From assembly GCF_003595175.1 (NCBI RefSeq), contig NZ_CP032419.1:744001-808000 (forward strand): a stretch of 64,000 nucleotides of DNA, written 5' to 3'. This document shows positions 28,495 to 35,501 of this stretch, piece by piece. Numbering within the stretch: the first letter of the stretch is position 1; the number at the start of each line of letters is the position of its first letter. The position numbers were made by a program, and so were the translations under genes. A model generated the notes under the pieces. The model was not told the DNA's origin. It was given only the letters and a program-made list of their open reading frames with translations, and made no database searches. Origin of the DNA: Pseudomonas cavernae. GTDB lineage: Bacteria > Pseudomonadota > Gammaproteobacteria > Pseudomonadales > Pseudomonadaceae.

Positions 28495-30111
28495 ATGGAT
28501 CAGGTGGATGCTGCCGCAGAACGTACACAGCCAGCCTCGGCGCGCGCCGCCGCTATTGGGATCGCCAGTAGATCCTCCATCAGCCGTCTTCTGTACTTGC
28601 TCGCCTGCCTGTTCACGGCGGCGCTGGCCGCCGCCGGCGAGCCGCAGGGCAATGGCAACCAGGGCGATGACAAGTGGCTGGAGCCGGCACGCTCCAGGCT
28701 CATGGGGGAGGCTGGCGGGCTGCCGTTCTTCCCGCACCGGGCCAACACCACGGACAATGCCGTGCTGAAGGTGCAGGACTTCGACGATGCCCAGGTCTGT
28801 GGCGCCTGCCACACGGAGATCTACAAACAATGGCGCTCGTCGATGATGGCGCAGTCCTGGGAAGAGCCCCTCTATCGCGCCCTGCTCAAGCAGGCCAGCG
28901 AGGCCACCGACGGCAAGGTCGACAATTTCTGCACCGGTTGCCATACCCCGATCGGCCTCACCACCGGGCAGATCACCTCGGCAGTCAACCGCTCCTCGAT
29001 CGAAGACAGCGCCAAGAATACCCCGATGCCTGGGGTGGACTGCGAGACCTGCCACAACATCAGCGCCCGCACCGGCCTGGACAATGGCGCCTATGTCCTG
29101 AGCCCGCGTGCAAACGGTAAGCCGACCAAGTTCGGCCCGCGCAAGGATGCCGTTTCGCCCTATCACGACACGGTGTATTCGCCGCTGCACACGCGTTCGG
29201 ACTTCTGCGCGACCTGCCACAACGTCACCCACCCATTCAGCAGCGTGGCGGTCGAGCGCACCTATGACGAATGGCTGGAGAGCCCCTACAGCCTCAACGG
29301 CGAAACCTGTCAGAGCTGCCACATGCCGGGGTTCGCCGGCAAGGCGGCAGTCATGGGGCCAGACCGCGAGAATGTCGCCTCGCATTGGTTCAGCGGCGCC
29401 AACGCCACGCTGCTCACCTACCTCGGCCAGCACGAAAGCGCGCAGCGGGCGCGCGACATGCTCGCGCGCGCCGGCGAGATTCAGTTCCAGCCGCTGCCGG
29501 CCGCCGTCGCGCCCGGACGCTACACCACGGTGGCGGTCAAGGTGGCCAACGTCGGCGCCGGGCACAAGCTGCCGACCGGCTTTCCGGAAGGGCGGGAGAT
29601 GTGGATCGACTTCCGCGTGCAGGACGCCAGCGGGCGCGAGATCTACCGCCTGGGTGCGGTCAAGGACGGCAAGACCGAGGACGGCACGCGCAACTTCAAG
29701 GTGCGCCTGGGCGACAAGGACGGCCATGAGCTGGATGTCGAGGTGTGGAACGCCACGCAAATCCTCTCGGACAGCCGCATCCTGCCCAAGGGCTACGATG
29801 TCCGCGAGTTCGCCTTCCTGGTGCCGGCCGATGCCGTCGGGCCGCTCAGTCTGAGCGCGGAGCTGAACTACTGGCCGTTCTCGCAGAAGCTCGCCGACTA
29901 CTTGCTCGGCAAGGGCAAGTTGCAGGTGGAAATCACCCGGATGGCCAAGGCCACGCAGAGCCTGCCGCTGTCGGCCTATGTGGCGGAAGGCGGCCTGTCG
30001 GCGCCGTCGCCGTGCCCCGATCGCCGGACGGCCTGGGCGTCCGGCGGCCCGGTCCCGCTGTGCGTCCCCGAACGGCGCTGGGGAGAAGGCTTGCAGGCGC
30101 GTGCGCCCTAG
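28495..30111 (+). CDS. Pentahaem c-type cytochrome
   Basis: 538 residues. An N-terminal hydrophobic segment (RLLYLLACLFTAALAAA, 31-47) directs export. Five CxxCH haem sites are seen: CGACH 102-106, CTGCH 146-150, CETCH 183-187, CATCH 238-242 and CQSCH 272-276, the spacing style of the cytochrome c554 / multihaem family. The C-terminal half (from about 335) is a beta-rich domain with GAGHKLPTGFPEGREMWID, found in related periplasmic multihaem proteins. The last 40 residues are low-complexity. No redox partner gene or maturation gene is adjacent, so the electron route is unknown. ATG at 28495 has GGGGGTGGTGAG upstream. Confidence 0.85.
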   Translation: MDQVDAAAERTQPASARAAAIGIASRSSISRLLYLLACLFTAALAAAGEPQGNGNQGDDKWLEPARSRLMGEAGGLPFFPHRANTTDNAVLKVQDFDDAQVCGACHTEIYKQWRSSMMAQSWEEPLYRALLKQASEATDGKVDNFCTGCHTPIGLTTGQITSAVNRSSIEDSAKNTPMPGVDCETCHNISARTGLDNGAYVLSPRANGKPTKFGPRKDAVSPYHDTVYSPLHTRSDFCATCHNVTHPFSSVAVERTYDEWLESPYSLNGETCQSCHMPGFAGKAAVMGPDRENVASHWFSGANATLLTYLGQHESAQRARDMLARAGEIQFQPLPAAVAPGRYTTVAVKVANVGAGHKLPTGFPEGREMWIDFRVQDASGREIYRLGAVKDGKTEDGTRNFKVRLGDKDGHELDVEVWNATQILSDSRILPKGYDVREFAFLVPADAVGPLSLSAELNYWPFSQKLADYLLGKGKLQVEITRMAKATQSLPLSAYVAEGGLSAPSPCPDRRTAWASGGPVPLCVPERRWGEGLQARAP

Positions 30112-30257
30112 CGGGCTGTCTCAGGATTAAGGCGGCTGGTGGGAGAATGTGGATAGCCCCCTGCGGGAGCCAGCTTGCTGGCGATCTTGGTCGTCCGTTG
30201 GCGGATCGTCCTGCAAGTCTGGCCACGACTCTGCGAGATAGCCCCCGAGGCTCCGTC

Positions 30258-31028
30258 TCAGTCGTACTCGGCCTCTGCATGTTCGCCGAGCAGACGCCGC
30301 TGGCGTGGGGTACAGGCGGCCAGTACCTCGGGGTTGAAGTGAAAGTGCAGATAGGGCGAGAACTTCTGCGCCACCATGCGCCGGCCGTAGTGCACCTGCA
30401 GCAGGTAGCGGGTGCGGTCGGCGGTGCGGTTGCGGCTGCCGGCGTGCCACAGCTCGCTGCGAAACAGCAGCGCGTCGCCGGCCCGGCACAGCACCGGCTC
30501 GGGCGTGCGCCCGTGCCAGTGCGTTTCGCCGGGCGCGGGCTTGCGTCCGGCGCGGTGGCTGCCGGGGATCACCAGGGTCGGGCAGAGGTTGGCGTCGATG
30601 TCGTTGAGGTACAGGTGTGCGGTGCAGATCTGCATCGGCAGCTCGAAGGTCGGATCGGCCAGCAGCGCCGCGGGCAGTTCCATGACCTGATAGTCCTGGT
30701 GCAGCGCGGCGCCGATGAAGCCGGGATGGCAGCGCCAGGCGGTCTGACCGATGACATGGCAGTCGGCGCCCAGGGCCGCTTCGGCCAGTTCGATCAGCCC
30801 CGGCAGGTCGAGATAGGCCAGCCACAGCGGATCGCGGTTGAACACGCATTTGTAGTGATCGAGCAGGCCGCTGTAGTCCCAGTGGATGGGCTTGAGTTGG
30901 TCGATCGCGTGGCGAAGTTCGCCGATCTGTTGGCTATCCAGCACGTTTCTCAGGAGTGCGTAGCCCTGGGTATGCAGCGCCTGCAGGCGCTCGGCGGTCA
31001 GGGCTGGGGCGGTGGCGGAGAGGTTCAT
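30258..31028 (-). CDS. Phytanoyl-CoA-dioxygenase-family protein
   Basis: 256 residues of the PhyH family of Fe(II)/2-oxoglutarate oxygenases. The iron-binding facial triad is likely H and D in ALHQDYQVMEL (HxD) and a later H in RSELWHAGSRNRTADRTRYLL, whose arginine would bind 2-oxoglutarate. VIPGSHRAGRKP is a common PhyH stretch. The start at 31028 has GAGGGA about 9 bases upstream; a start at 31055 (MKKPRGTPAM) is possible but has a poor ribosome site. The substrate is unknown. Confidence 0.82.
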   Translation of the reverse strand: MNLSATAPALTAERLQALHTQGYALLRNVLDSQQIGELRHAIDQLKPIHWDYSGLLDHYKCVFNRDPLWLAYLDLPGLIELAEAALGADCHVIGQTAWRCHPGFIGAALHQDYQVMELPAALLADPTFELPMQICTAHLYLNDIDANLCPTLVIPGSHRAGRKPAPGETHWHGRTPEPVLCRAGDALLFRSELWHAGSRNRTADRTRYLLQVHYGRRMVAQKFSPYLHFHFNPEVLAACTPRQRRLLGEHAEAEYD

Positions 31029-31095
31029 GGCAGGCGTCCCTCGCGGCTTCTTCATTCATGCTGGCATGCGCGCACAGAACAAAAAAGCCGGATTC

Positions 31096-31135
31096 GTAGG
31101 GTGGGTTAGCCGCAGGCGTAACCCGCCGACCCTGC
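31096..31135. repeat. REP-C half-site
   Basis: GTAGGGTGGGTTAGCCGCAG followed by GCGTAACCCGCC. The matching half is at 32518-32553, 1.4 kb away, so the pair may have been split by the material in between. Confidence 0.65.
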
Positions 31136-31157
31136 TGGTGCATAATTGCTTCTCACG

Positions 31158-31238
31158 TGACCACCTGTTTGAATTGCCACTGACCAGTCATTTGCATTCG
31201 ATCTGACCACGCATTTGCAAACGGAATGACCACTTCCG
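31158..31238 (+). repeat. 23-bp iterated repeats (left set)
   Basis: Units start with TGACCA at 31158, 31181, 31204 and 31227, exactly 23 bases apart, each with TTTG(A/C) at the same offset in the first three. Such spaced sites at an edge resemble transposase-binding repeats of IS21-type ends. A set in the opposite orientation is at 32418-32468. Confidence 0.7.
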
Positions 31239-31303
31239 CGAGCCACCCGCCCGGCTCAAAAAGTTGACGAACTAGCTCGGGGCGTGAAGCGGACTGTCGT
31301 GGT

Positions 31304-31378
31304 GGCTAACGTGCCGCTTAATTGGCTGCCAACTAAATGCAGTGTAATTGACAGCCCGAGTTGATGCGGCTGTTAGGT
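31304..31378 (-). other. Putative integron attC site
   Basis: Read on the minus strand, a 75-base imperfect hairpin begins with ACCTAAC (fits RYYYAAC) and ends with GTTAGCC (six of seven to GTTRRRY). CTAAC pairs with GTTAG, then GCCGC pairs with GCGGC after an asymmetric spacer (one base against two), and a single extra base interrupts the next stem. This R''-L''-L'-R' plan and the length are those of Pseudomonas chromosomal attC sites. It starts 42 bases after the DUF4332 stop. Confidence 0.65.
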
Positions 31379-31420
31379 AGTTACGGTGGGCAATGCTTCG
31401 CTTTTGTCACCCCGCCCGGG

Positions 31421-31831
31421 CTACAGTATCTTTTCCAAAGCTTTGGCCTGTTTTATCCAGTCTTTCACCAATTCAAAGGAGGGTGCCCTACCTACCAATT
31501 TGATTTTCTTTTGTTCTATCAAATCCTCCAACTCAGAGTGCAAATGTTCTGGCCGTTGTTTGGCAAGATCGGGAACCGTTTTCACTCCATTAATGTGTTC
31601 TAATAGGTCGGATAAAACTCCACCGACCCCATGAATACGAGCCAGATCTGCGCGGTCGGCCAATGCTAAGAGCTTTGGCCTTGTCAGACCGCAGTGCTTT
31701 GCTAATTCGCTTCTCTCGTGGGGTGTCCGACATGCGTCTAAGAGTTGATCGCTATCGTGTATCCCTTGCTCCTTCAGTTTGCTTTCTAATTCAGAAGCCA
31801 TGCCGACAAGCTTGTTCAGGGGAATAGCCAT
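31421..31831 (-). CDS. DUF4332-type helix-hairpin-helix protein (putative integron cassette gene)
   Basis: 136 residues from the ATG at 31831, which has GGAGG about 8 bases upstream. Two HhH-like modules are seen: ESKLKEQGIHDSDQLLDACR with LTRPKLLALADRADLARIHGVG, then LSDLLEHINGVKTVPDLAKQ with HLHSELEDLIEQKKIKLVGR. This is typical of DUF4332, whose function is unknown but which may bind nucleic acid. Base composition is lower in GC than the chromosome around it. It ends just before an attC-like site and starts after a perfect GTTAGAC core, which is how a gene cassette is built. Confidence 0.8.
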   Translation of the reverse strand: MAIPLNKLVGMASELESKLKEQGIHDSDQLLDACRTPHERSELAKHCGLTRPKLLALADRADLARIHGVGGVLSDLLEHINGVKTVPDLAKQRPEHLHSELEDLIEQKKIKLVGRAPSFELVKDWIKQAKALEKIL

Positions 31832-31935
31832 GACAAACCTCCAATCGGTTGATGGGGAATTACACTCATAACATGAAATACCAATTTCTCGGATTTCTTC
31901 GCTTCGTTGTTTTTCACCTCCTGATCCAGTCGGAC

Positions 31936-31942
31936 GTCTAAC
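31936..31942 (-). other. Integron-type core site upstream of the DUF4332 gene
   Basis: GTTAGAC on the minus strand matches GTTRRRY perfectly. With the attC R' site it would delimit a cassette of about 632 bases (31310-31941). A 7-base match alone is weak; its position is what makes it notable. Confidence 0.45.
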
Positions 31943-31956
31943 TACTAGGCGGCATG

Positions 31957-32064
31957 CCCTGTCGCGTTTGCATGTCGTATAAAAACTTCGTCTCACGCCA
32001 AGTCGTTCATTCTTCTGGAGTTGGCGGGATAAACGCGACACTTTTCGGAACAAACGCGACAGGG
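31957..32064. repeat. Small inverted-repeat element with TGTCGCGTTTG ends
   Basis: CCCTGTCGCGTTTG at 31957-31970 and its exact reverse complement at 32051-32064 enclose about 80 bases. AAACGCGACA occurs once more at 32031-32040, 21 bases before the outer copy. No open frame of note. It could be a miniature transposon or paired protein-binding sites. Confidence 0.5.
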
Positions 32065-32145
32065 CGAGAGAAGCTTTCGGGGCCGAGGTATGTTCCTTTC
32101 GGATGCACCTATGAACGTAGTAGCGCTACTGGCACCCAGCCAGGG

Positions 32146-32385
32146 TCAAGAAGTGCACTTCGTCCGAAACTGCCAGGGCGTCACGCCCTTCCAGCGTTTG
32201 AAGGCATGGATGAAGTTGGAGACTTCCCCATAGCCCAGGCGGGCGGCGATTTCTTCCAGGCGGATGCCGCCGGCGGCCAGCAGTTCCTCGGCCAAGATCT
32301 GGCGCACTTCATCCTGCAGCATGCGAAAGCTCGAGCCTTCTTCCTCCAGACGGCGGCGCAGGGTGCGCGAGGTTATGTGCCACGA
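32146..32385 (-). pseudogene. C-terminal fragment of an AraC-family regulator
   Basis: About 79 codons on the minus strand ending in TGA at 32146-32148. The product reads SRTLRRRLEEEGSSFRMLQD, then LAAGGIRLEEIAARLGYGEV and SNFIHAFKRWKGVTPWQFR, i.e. the second half of an AraC double HTH. Similarity ceases abruptly at about 32385, where unrelated sequence with 23-bp repeats begins, and there is no start codon or ligand domain. A truncated relic. Confidence 0.75.
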
Positions 32386-32399
32386 TCTCTGCCTGTCAC

Positions 32400-32470
32400 G
32401 CGACTCACAGAGATGATGGTCTGGTCGGATGCCAACAGGTGGTCAGATGGAATGCAAACGTTTGGTCAAG
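32400..32470 (-). repeat. 23-bp iterated repeats (right set)
   Basis: On the minus strand units begin with TGACCA (or AGACCA) at 32468, 32445 and 32422, again 23 bases apart, with TTTGCATTC-like sequence at the same offset as in the left set. Opposite orientation to 31158-31238. They adjoin the truncation point of the AraC fragment. Confidence 0.68.
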
Positions 32471-32517
32471 TCCATGCAATTGCCCAACTGGACGCCGGAG
32501 TCTATGGCGGCACCGTT

Positions 32518-32553
32518 GCTGGGTTACGCCGCTACGCGGCTAACCCAGCCTAC
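32518..32553. repeat. REP-C half-site
   Basis: GCTGGGTTACGCCGCTACGC then GGCTAACCCAGCCTAC. Possible partner of 31096-31135. Confidence 0.7.
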
Positions 32554-32587
32554 AACAGCTGTGTTCAACCCTTAGCCGATACATGGC

Positions 32588-32615
32588 CAAAAAAAGGCCA
32601 GCGCTAAGGCTGGCC
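32588..32615 (-). terminator. Rho-independent terminator of the lipoprotein gene
   Basis: On the minus strand GGCCAGC-(6)-GCTGGCC is followed by T7. It lies 54 bases after the stop at 32669. Confidence 0.82.
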
Positions 32616-32668
32616 CGAGTGACACCTCGCCCAGCGTTGTGCCCGCCGGGTCGTGGACTTGCGGATGT

Positions 32669-33229
32669 TTATTTGTACTTGGTGTTGAACAGGGCGATCT
32701 GCTTCACCGGCTTCGGCTCTTCCTTGGCCAGCACGTAGACCACGCGCTCGCCCTGCGGGCCGCCGCCGATGTCGTTGAAGCTGAAGGTCGGCTCGCCGAT
32801 CTTGTTCATGTCGACCATGTCGCCGTAGCGGCTGAATACGTAGATGTGCCCGTCCTGACGGATCTCGCCGTAGAACTTCTCAGCCGGGGTCAGGGCGACG
32901 GTGAGGAACTGATAGGCGGCGGTCTGCGCCAGCGGCTTGGCCTGATCCTCGGCGCGCAGGGCGACGGCGATCGGCAGGCCGGACTTGGCGTCCTTCAGTT
33001 CGGTGTCCTTGATCACCGGCGCCTTGCCGGTGGCGACGAAGTCGCGGAACACCTGGTAGTCATCGAACAGGAACAGCTGGGTTTCGGTGCGGACCTGATA
33101 CCAGTCTTCGTTATTCAGCGCCGAGGCGGCCGGCTTGGCGGCGGCGACCGGCGCGCTCGGGGTGGTGCTGCTGCAGGCGGCGAGGCTGGCCACCAACAGG
33201 GACAAGGACAGCAGTTTGGCGTAGTGCAT
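32669..33229 (-). CDS. Lipoprotein of unknown function
   Basis: 186 residues from the ATG at 33229, with GGAGGGGG upstream. Lipobox VASLAAC (C19) after a classic signal peptide. An Ala/Pro/Ser linker leads to a globular part with DWYQVRTETQLFLFDDYQVF, TGKAPVIKDTELKDAKSGLP and EKFYGEIRQDGHIYVFSRYG. No family was recognised with certainty; it looks like a conserved Pseudomonas envelope protein. Monocistronic with its own terminator. Confidence 0.8.
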   Translation of the reverse strand: MHYAKLLSLSLLVASLAACSSTTPSAPVAAAKPAASALNNEDWYQVRTETQLFLFDDYQVFRDFVATGKAPVIKDTELKDAKSGLPIAVALRAEDQAKPLAQTAAYQFLTVALTPAEKFYGEIRQDGHIYVFSRYGDMVDMNKIGEPTFSFNDIGGGPQGERVVYVLAKEEPKPVKQIALFNTKYK

Positions 33230-33477
33230 GGGTTCCCCCTCCAGGGTATGAGGTGGACGCAAAATGCCGCACATCGATGACAAGGCGATGACCGTCAGGT
33301 GACGCTCGCGTGACGCTGTGCAGGATGTAAAACGCCCTTGCGGCTTGACTGTAAAAAATAACCAACTGGCAGTTGTCCGCGTTTTCTTTAAAAGCGCTTT
33401 TATTCAGGTGCTTGCGCGAATGTAACAAGGCGTGTTAGGCGCCGCTCGCCGTTTTTATGGCGATTTCTCTTTACAAC
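33230..33477. other. Divergent intergenic region
   Basis: Holds the promoters of the lipoprotein gene (minus) and, further right, the symporter gene (plus). AAAAGCGCTTTT at 33390-33401 is a perfect 12-base palindrome and a possible operator. Confidence 0.35.
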
Positions 33478-33509
33478 CGTTTGACATATTTGACGCATTT
33501 GGCAGACTG
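33478..33509 (+). promoter_or_regulatory. Promoter-like motif shared with 25239-25270
   Basis: CGTTTGACATATTTGACG, four bases, then TGGCAGACTG. Spacing is identical to the copy before the PuuD-like gene. It lies 166 bases before the symporter ATG. Confidence 0.5.
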
Positions 33510-33674
33510 CCCGGCGAGGTGCGAAGCGGATCGTTGTGGGCGGGGGAGATGCCTTCGGGCGCGCCCAGTGGCGAGACAGGTGCTTCACAACCAACAAAAA
33601 CAATTTGCCCTTCGCGGCGGCCATGGCATCAGCCAGGGCAGGGGCCGCAGGGGCGTGCACTGAGAGCAGAACGA

Positions 33675-35120
33675 ATGCTGATCTGGTTTGTTGCGGCCTA
33701 CCTGTTGGTCACGGTGGGTATCGGTTTCTACGCTTCCACCCGTGTGAAAAACTCCAGCGACTTCGCTGCCGGCGGGCGCAGCATGGGCTTCCCCATCGTC
33801 GCCGCCATGGTCTTCGCCACCTGGTTCGGCTCCGAAGCCGTGCTGGGTATTCCGGCGAGCTTCATCGAGGAAGGTTTCGCCGGCATCATCGAGGACCCGT
33901 TCGGCTCCTTCGGCTGCCTGATGCTGGTCGGTCTGTTCATCGCGCGTCCGCTGTACCGCATGAATCTGCTGACCATCGGTGACTATTTCCGCAAGCGCTT
34001 CGGGCGGAATGTCGAGCTGATCACCAGCCTGGTGATCATCGCCTCCTACCTGGGCTGGATCGCCGCCCAGCTCACCGCGCTCGGCGTGGTGTTCAACGTG
34101 CTCTCCGACGGTTCCATCAGCACCACCCAGGGCATGCTGCTGGGCACCGTGATCGTGCTGGTCTACACCCTGTTCGGCGGCATGTGGTCGGTGGCGCTGA
34201 CCGACTTCTTCCAGATGATCATCATCGTCGTCGGTCTGGTCTACCTGACCTGGCTGATCGGCGACATGGCCGGCGGTGCCGATGTGGTGATCGCCCATGC
34301 CGCGGATGCCGGCAAGTTCACTTTCATCAACAGCTTCGAGCCGAAGGACGTGGTCGCCTTCATCGGTGCGGCACTGACCATGATGCTCGGCTCGATTCCG
34401 CAGCAGGACGTGTATGCCCGGGTGATGTCGGCCAAGACCGAGAATATCGCCGCGCGCGCCTCGATGTTCGGCGCCGGCTTCTACCTGTGCTTCTGCATGC
34501 TGCCGATCTTCCTCACCTACGCCGCCTCGATGATCGACCCGGAAATGGTCAAACGCTGGCTGGCCGAGGATGCGCAGATGATCTTGCCGCACCTGATCCT
34601 CGAACGGACCCCGCTGTTCGCCCAGATCATGTTCTTCGGTGCACTGCTATCGGCGATCATGTCCACCGCCTCCGGTACCCTGCTGGCGCCGTCGGTGACC
34701 TTCACCGAGAACGTGCTCAAGCGCTTCCTGCCGGATATGAACGATAAGCAGTTCCTCTTGGCCATGCGTCTGACCATCGTCGCTTGCACCATCTTCACCA
34801 GCGTCTTCGCCCTGTACTCGGATGCGAGCATCTACGAGATGGTCGGCAACGCCTATAAGGTGACCCTGGTCGCCGCCGTGGTGCCGTTGCTCGCCGGGCT
34901 GTTCTGGAAGCGCGCGACCACCCAGGGCGCGCTGTTCGCCATCGCCTTCGGCCTGGTGTCGTGGGGTTACCTGGAATACAGCCTGACCGACGCCGCCTTC
35001 TGGCCGCCGCAACTGGCCGGCCTGCTGTTCAGCCTGGCGGGCATGCTGATCGGTTCGCTGCTGCCGCAGTTCATGGGCCGCCGTGACGCGCTGGCGCAGG
35101 GCAGCACGCAGACGGCCTGA
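33675..35120 (+). CDS. Sodium:solute symporter family protein
   Basis: 481 residues with about 13 hydrophobic helices. SSS-family landmarks are FAAGGRSMGFPIVAAMVFATW near the start, the first-helix region LLVTVGIGFYASTRVKNSSD, YTLFGGMWSVALTDFFQMII in the sixth helix, and the sodium-site region GALLSAIMSTASGTLLAPS. The ATG at 33675 is preceded by GAGAGCAG. The open frame extends upstream to 33432 through the promoter-like motif and is not used. The solute is unknown. Convergent with a Tsx-like barrel gene, which might supply the outer-membrane step (inference). Confidence 0.9.
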   Translation: MLIWFVAAYLLVTVGIGFYASTRVKNSSDFAAGGRSMGFPIVAAMVFATWFGSEAVLGIPASFIEEGFAGIIEDPFGSFGCLMLVGLFIARPLYRMNLLTIGDYFRKRFGRNVELITSLVIIASYLGWIAAQLTALGVVFNVLSDGSISTTQGMLLGTVIVLVYTLFGGMWSVALTDFFQMIIIVVGLVYLTWLIGDMAGGADVVIAHAADAGKFTFINSFEPKDVVAFIGAALTMMLGSIPQQDVYARVMSAKTENIAARASMFGAGFYLCFCMLPIFLTYAASMIDPEMVKRWLAEDAQMILPHLILERTPLFAQIMFFGALLSAIMSTASGTLLAPSVTFTENVLKRFLPDMNDKQFLLAMRLTIVACTIFTSVFALYSDASIYEMVGNAYKVTLVAAVVPLLAGLFWKRATTQGALFAIAFGLVSWGYLEYSLTDAAFWPPQLAGLLFSLAGMLIGSLLPQFMGRRDALAQGSTQTA

Positions 35121-35136
35121 GCCGCACTGCACTATT

Positions 35137-35169
35137 AAAAGGGGGCGAAGCGATTCGCCCCTTTTTTTT
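35137..35169 (+). terminator. Rho-independent terminator
   Basis: GGGGCGAA-GCGA-TTCGCCCC followed by T8, after the symporter gene. Confidence 0.92.
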
Positions 35170-35199
35170 GTGGGCGCCCGAAACGCGTAGGACTAGTGG

Positions 35200-35304
35200 G
35201 TAGGTTGGGTTGAGACGCGCAGCGCCGAAGCCCAACGAATGAGCGGGCACCGGTGCCGGCAGCAGCTCCGCTGTTGGGTTTCGCTGCGCTCAACCCAACC
35301 TACC
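35200..35304. repeat. REP-A' palindrome pair
   Basis: GTAGGTTGGGTTGAGACGCG ... GCTGTTGGGTTTCGCTGCGC ... CAACCCAACCTAC. Confidence 0.75.
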
Positions 35305-35324
35305 AGTGCGGTGCAACCCGGCGG

Positions 35325-35489
35325 CTACCAGGCCAGCCGTATCCCCAGGTTGCCGCCCCAATCCTCGCGCTCATGCGAGTCCAGATTGCGGCTGTGTTCG
35401 ACACCCGGGTACAGGCTGACACGCTCGCCGAGCTGGCCGACCACCCCCGGCGCCAAGCTCCAGGCTGCTGCCCCGCAGGCGGCGCGGGA
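35325..35489 (-). pseudogene. Remnant of an autotransporter beta-barrel C-terminus
   Basis: Minus-strand sequence just downstream of the Tsx-like stop encodes RRLRGSSLELGAG and, after a frame change in a run of five C on the plus strand (35444-35448), VVGQLGERVSLYPGVEHSRN then LDSHEREDWGGNLGIRLAW and TAG at 35325. GERVSLY, NLDSHER and a terminal tryptophan are hallmarks of the last strands of autotransporter barrels. The rest of the gene is missing, so this is a decayed, frameshifted tail. Confidence 0.6.
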
Positions 35490-35501
35490 CGCAGGCCGAG
35501 A

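Noticed and set aside
33434..33440. GTTAGGC as another integron core site
   Set aside because: A 7-base match with no paired R'' site, no attC-like fold and no cassette-like gene around it; expected by chance.
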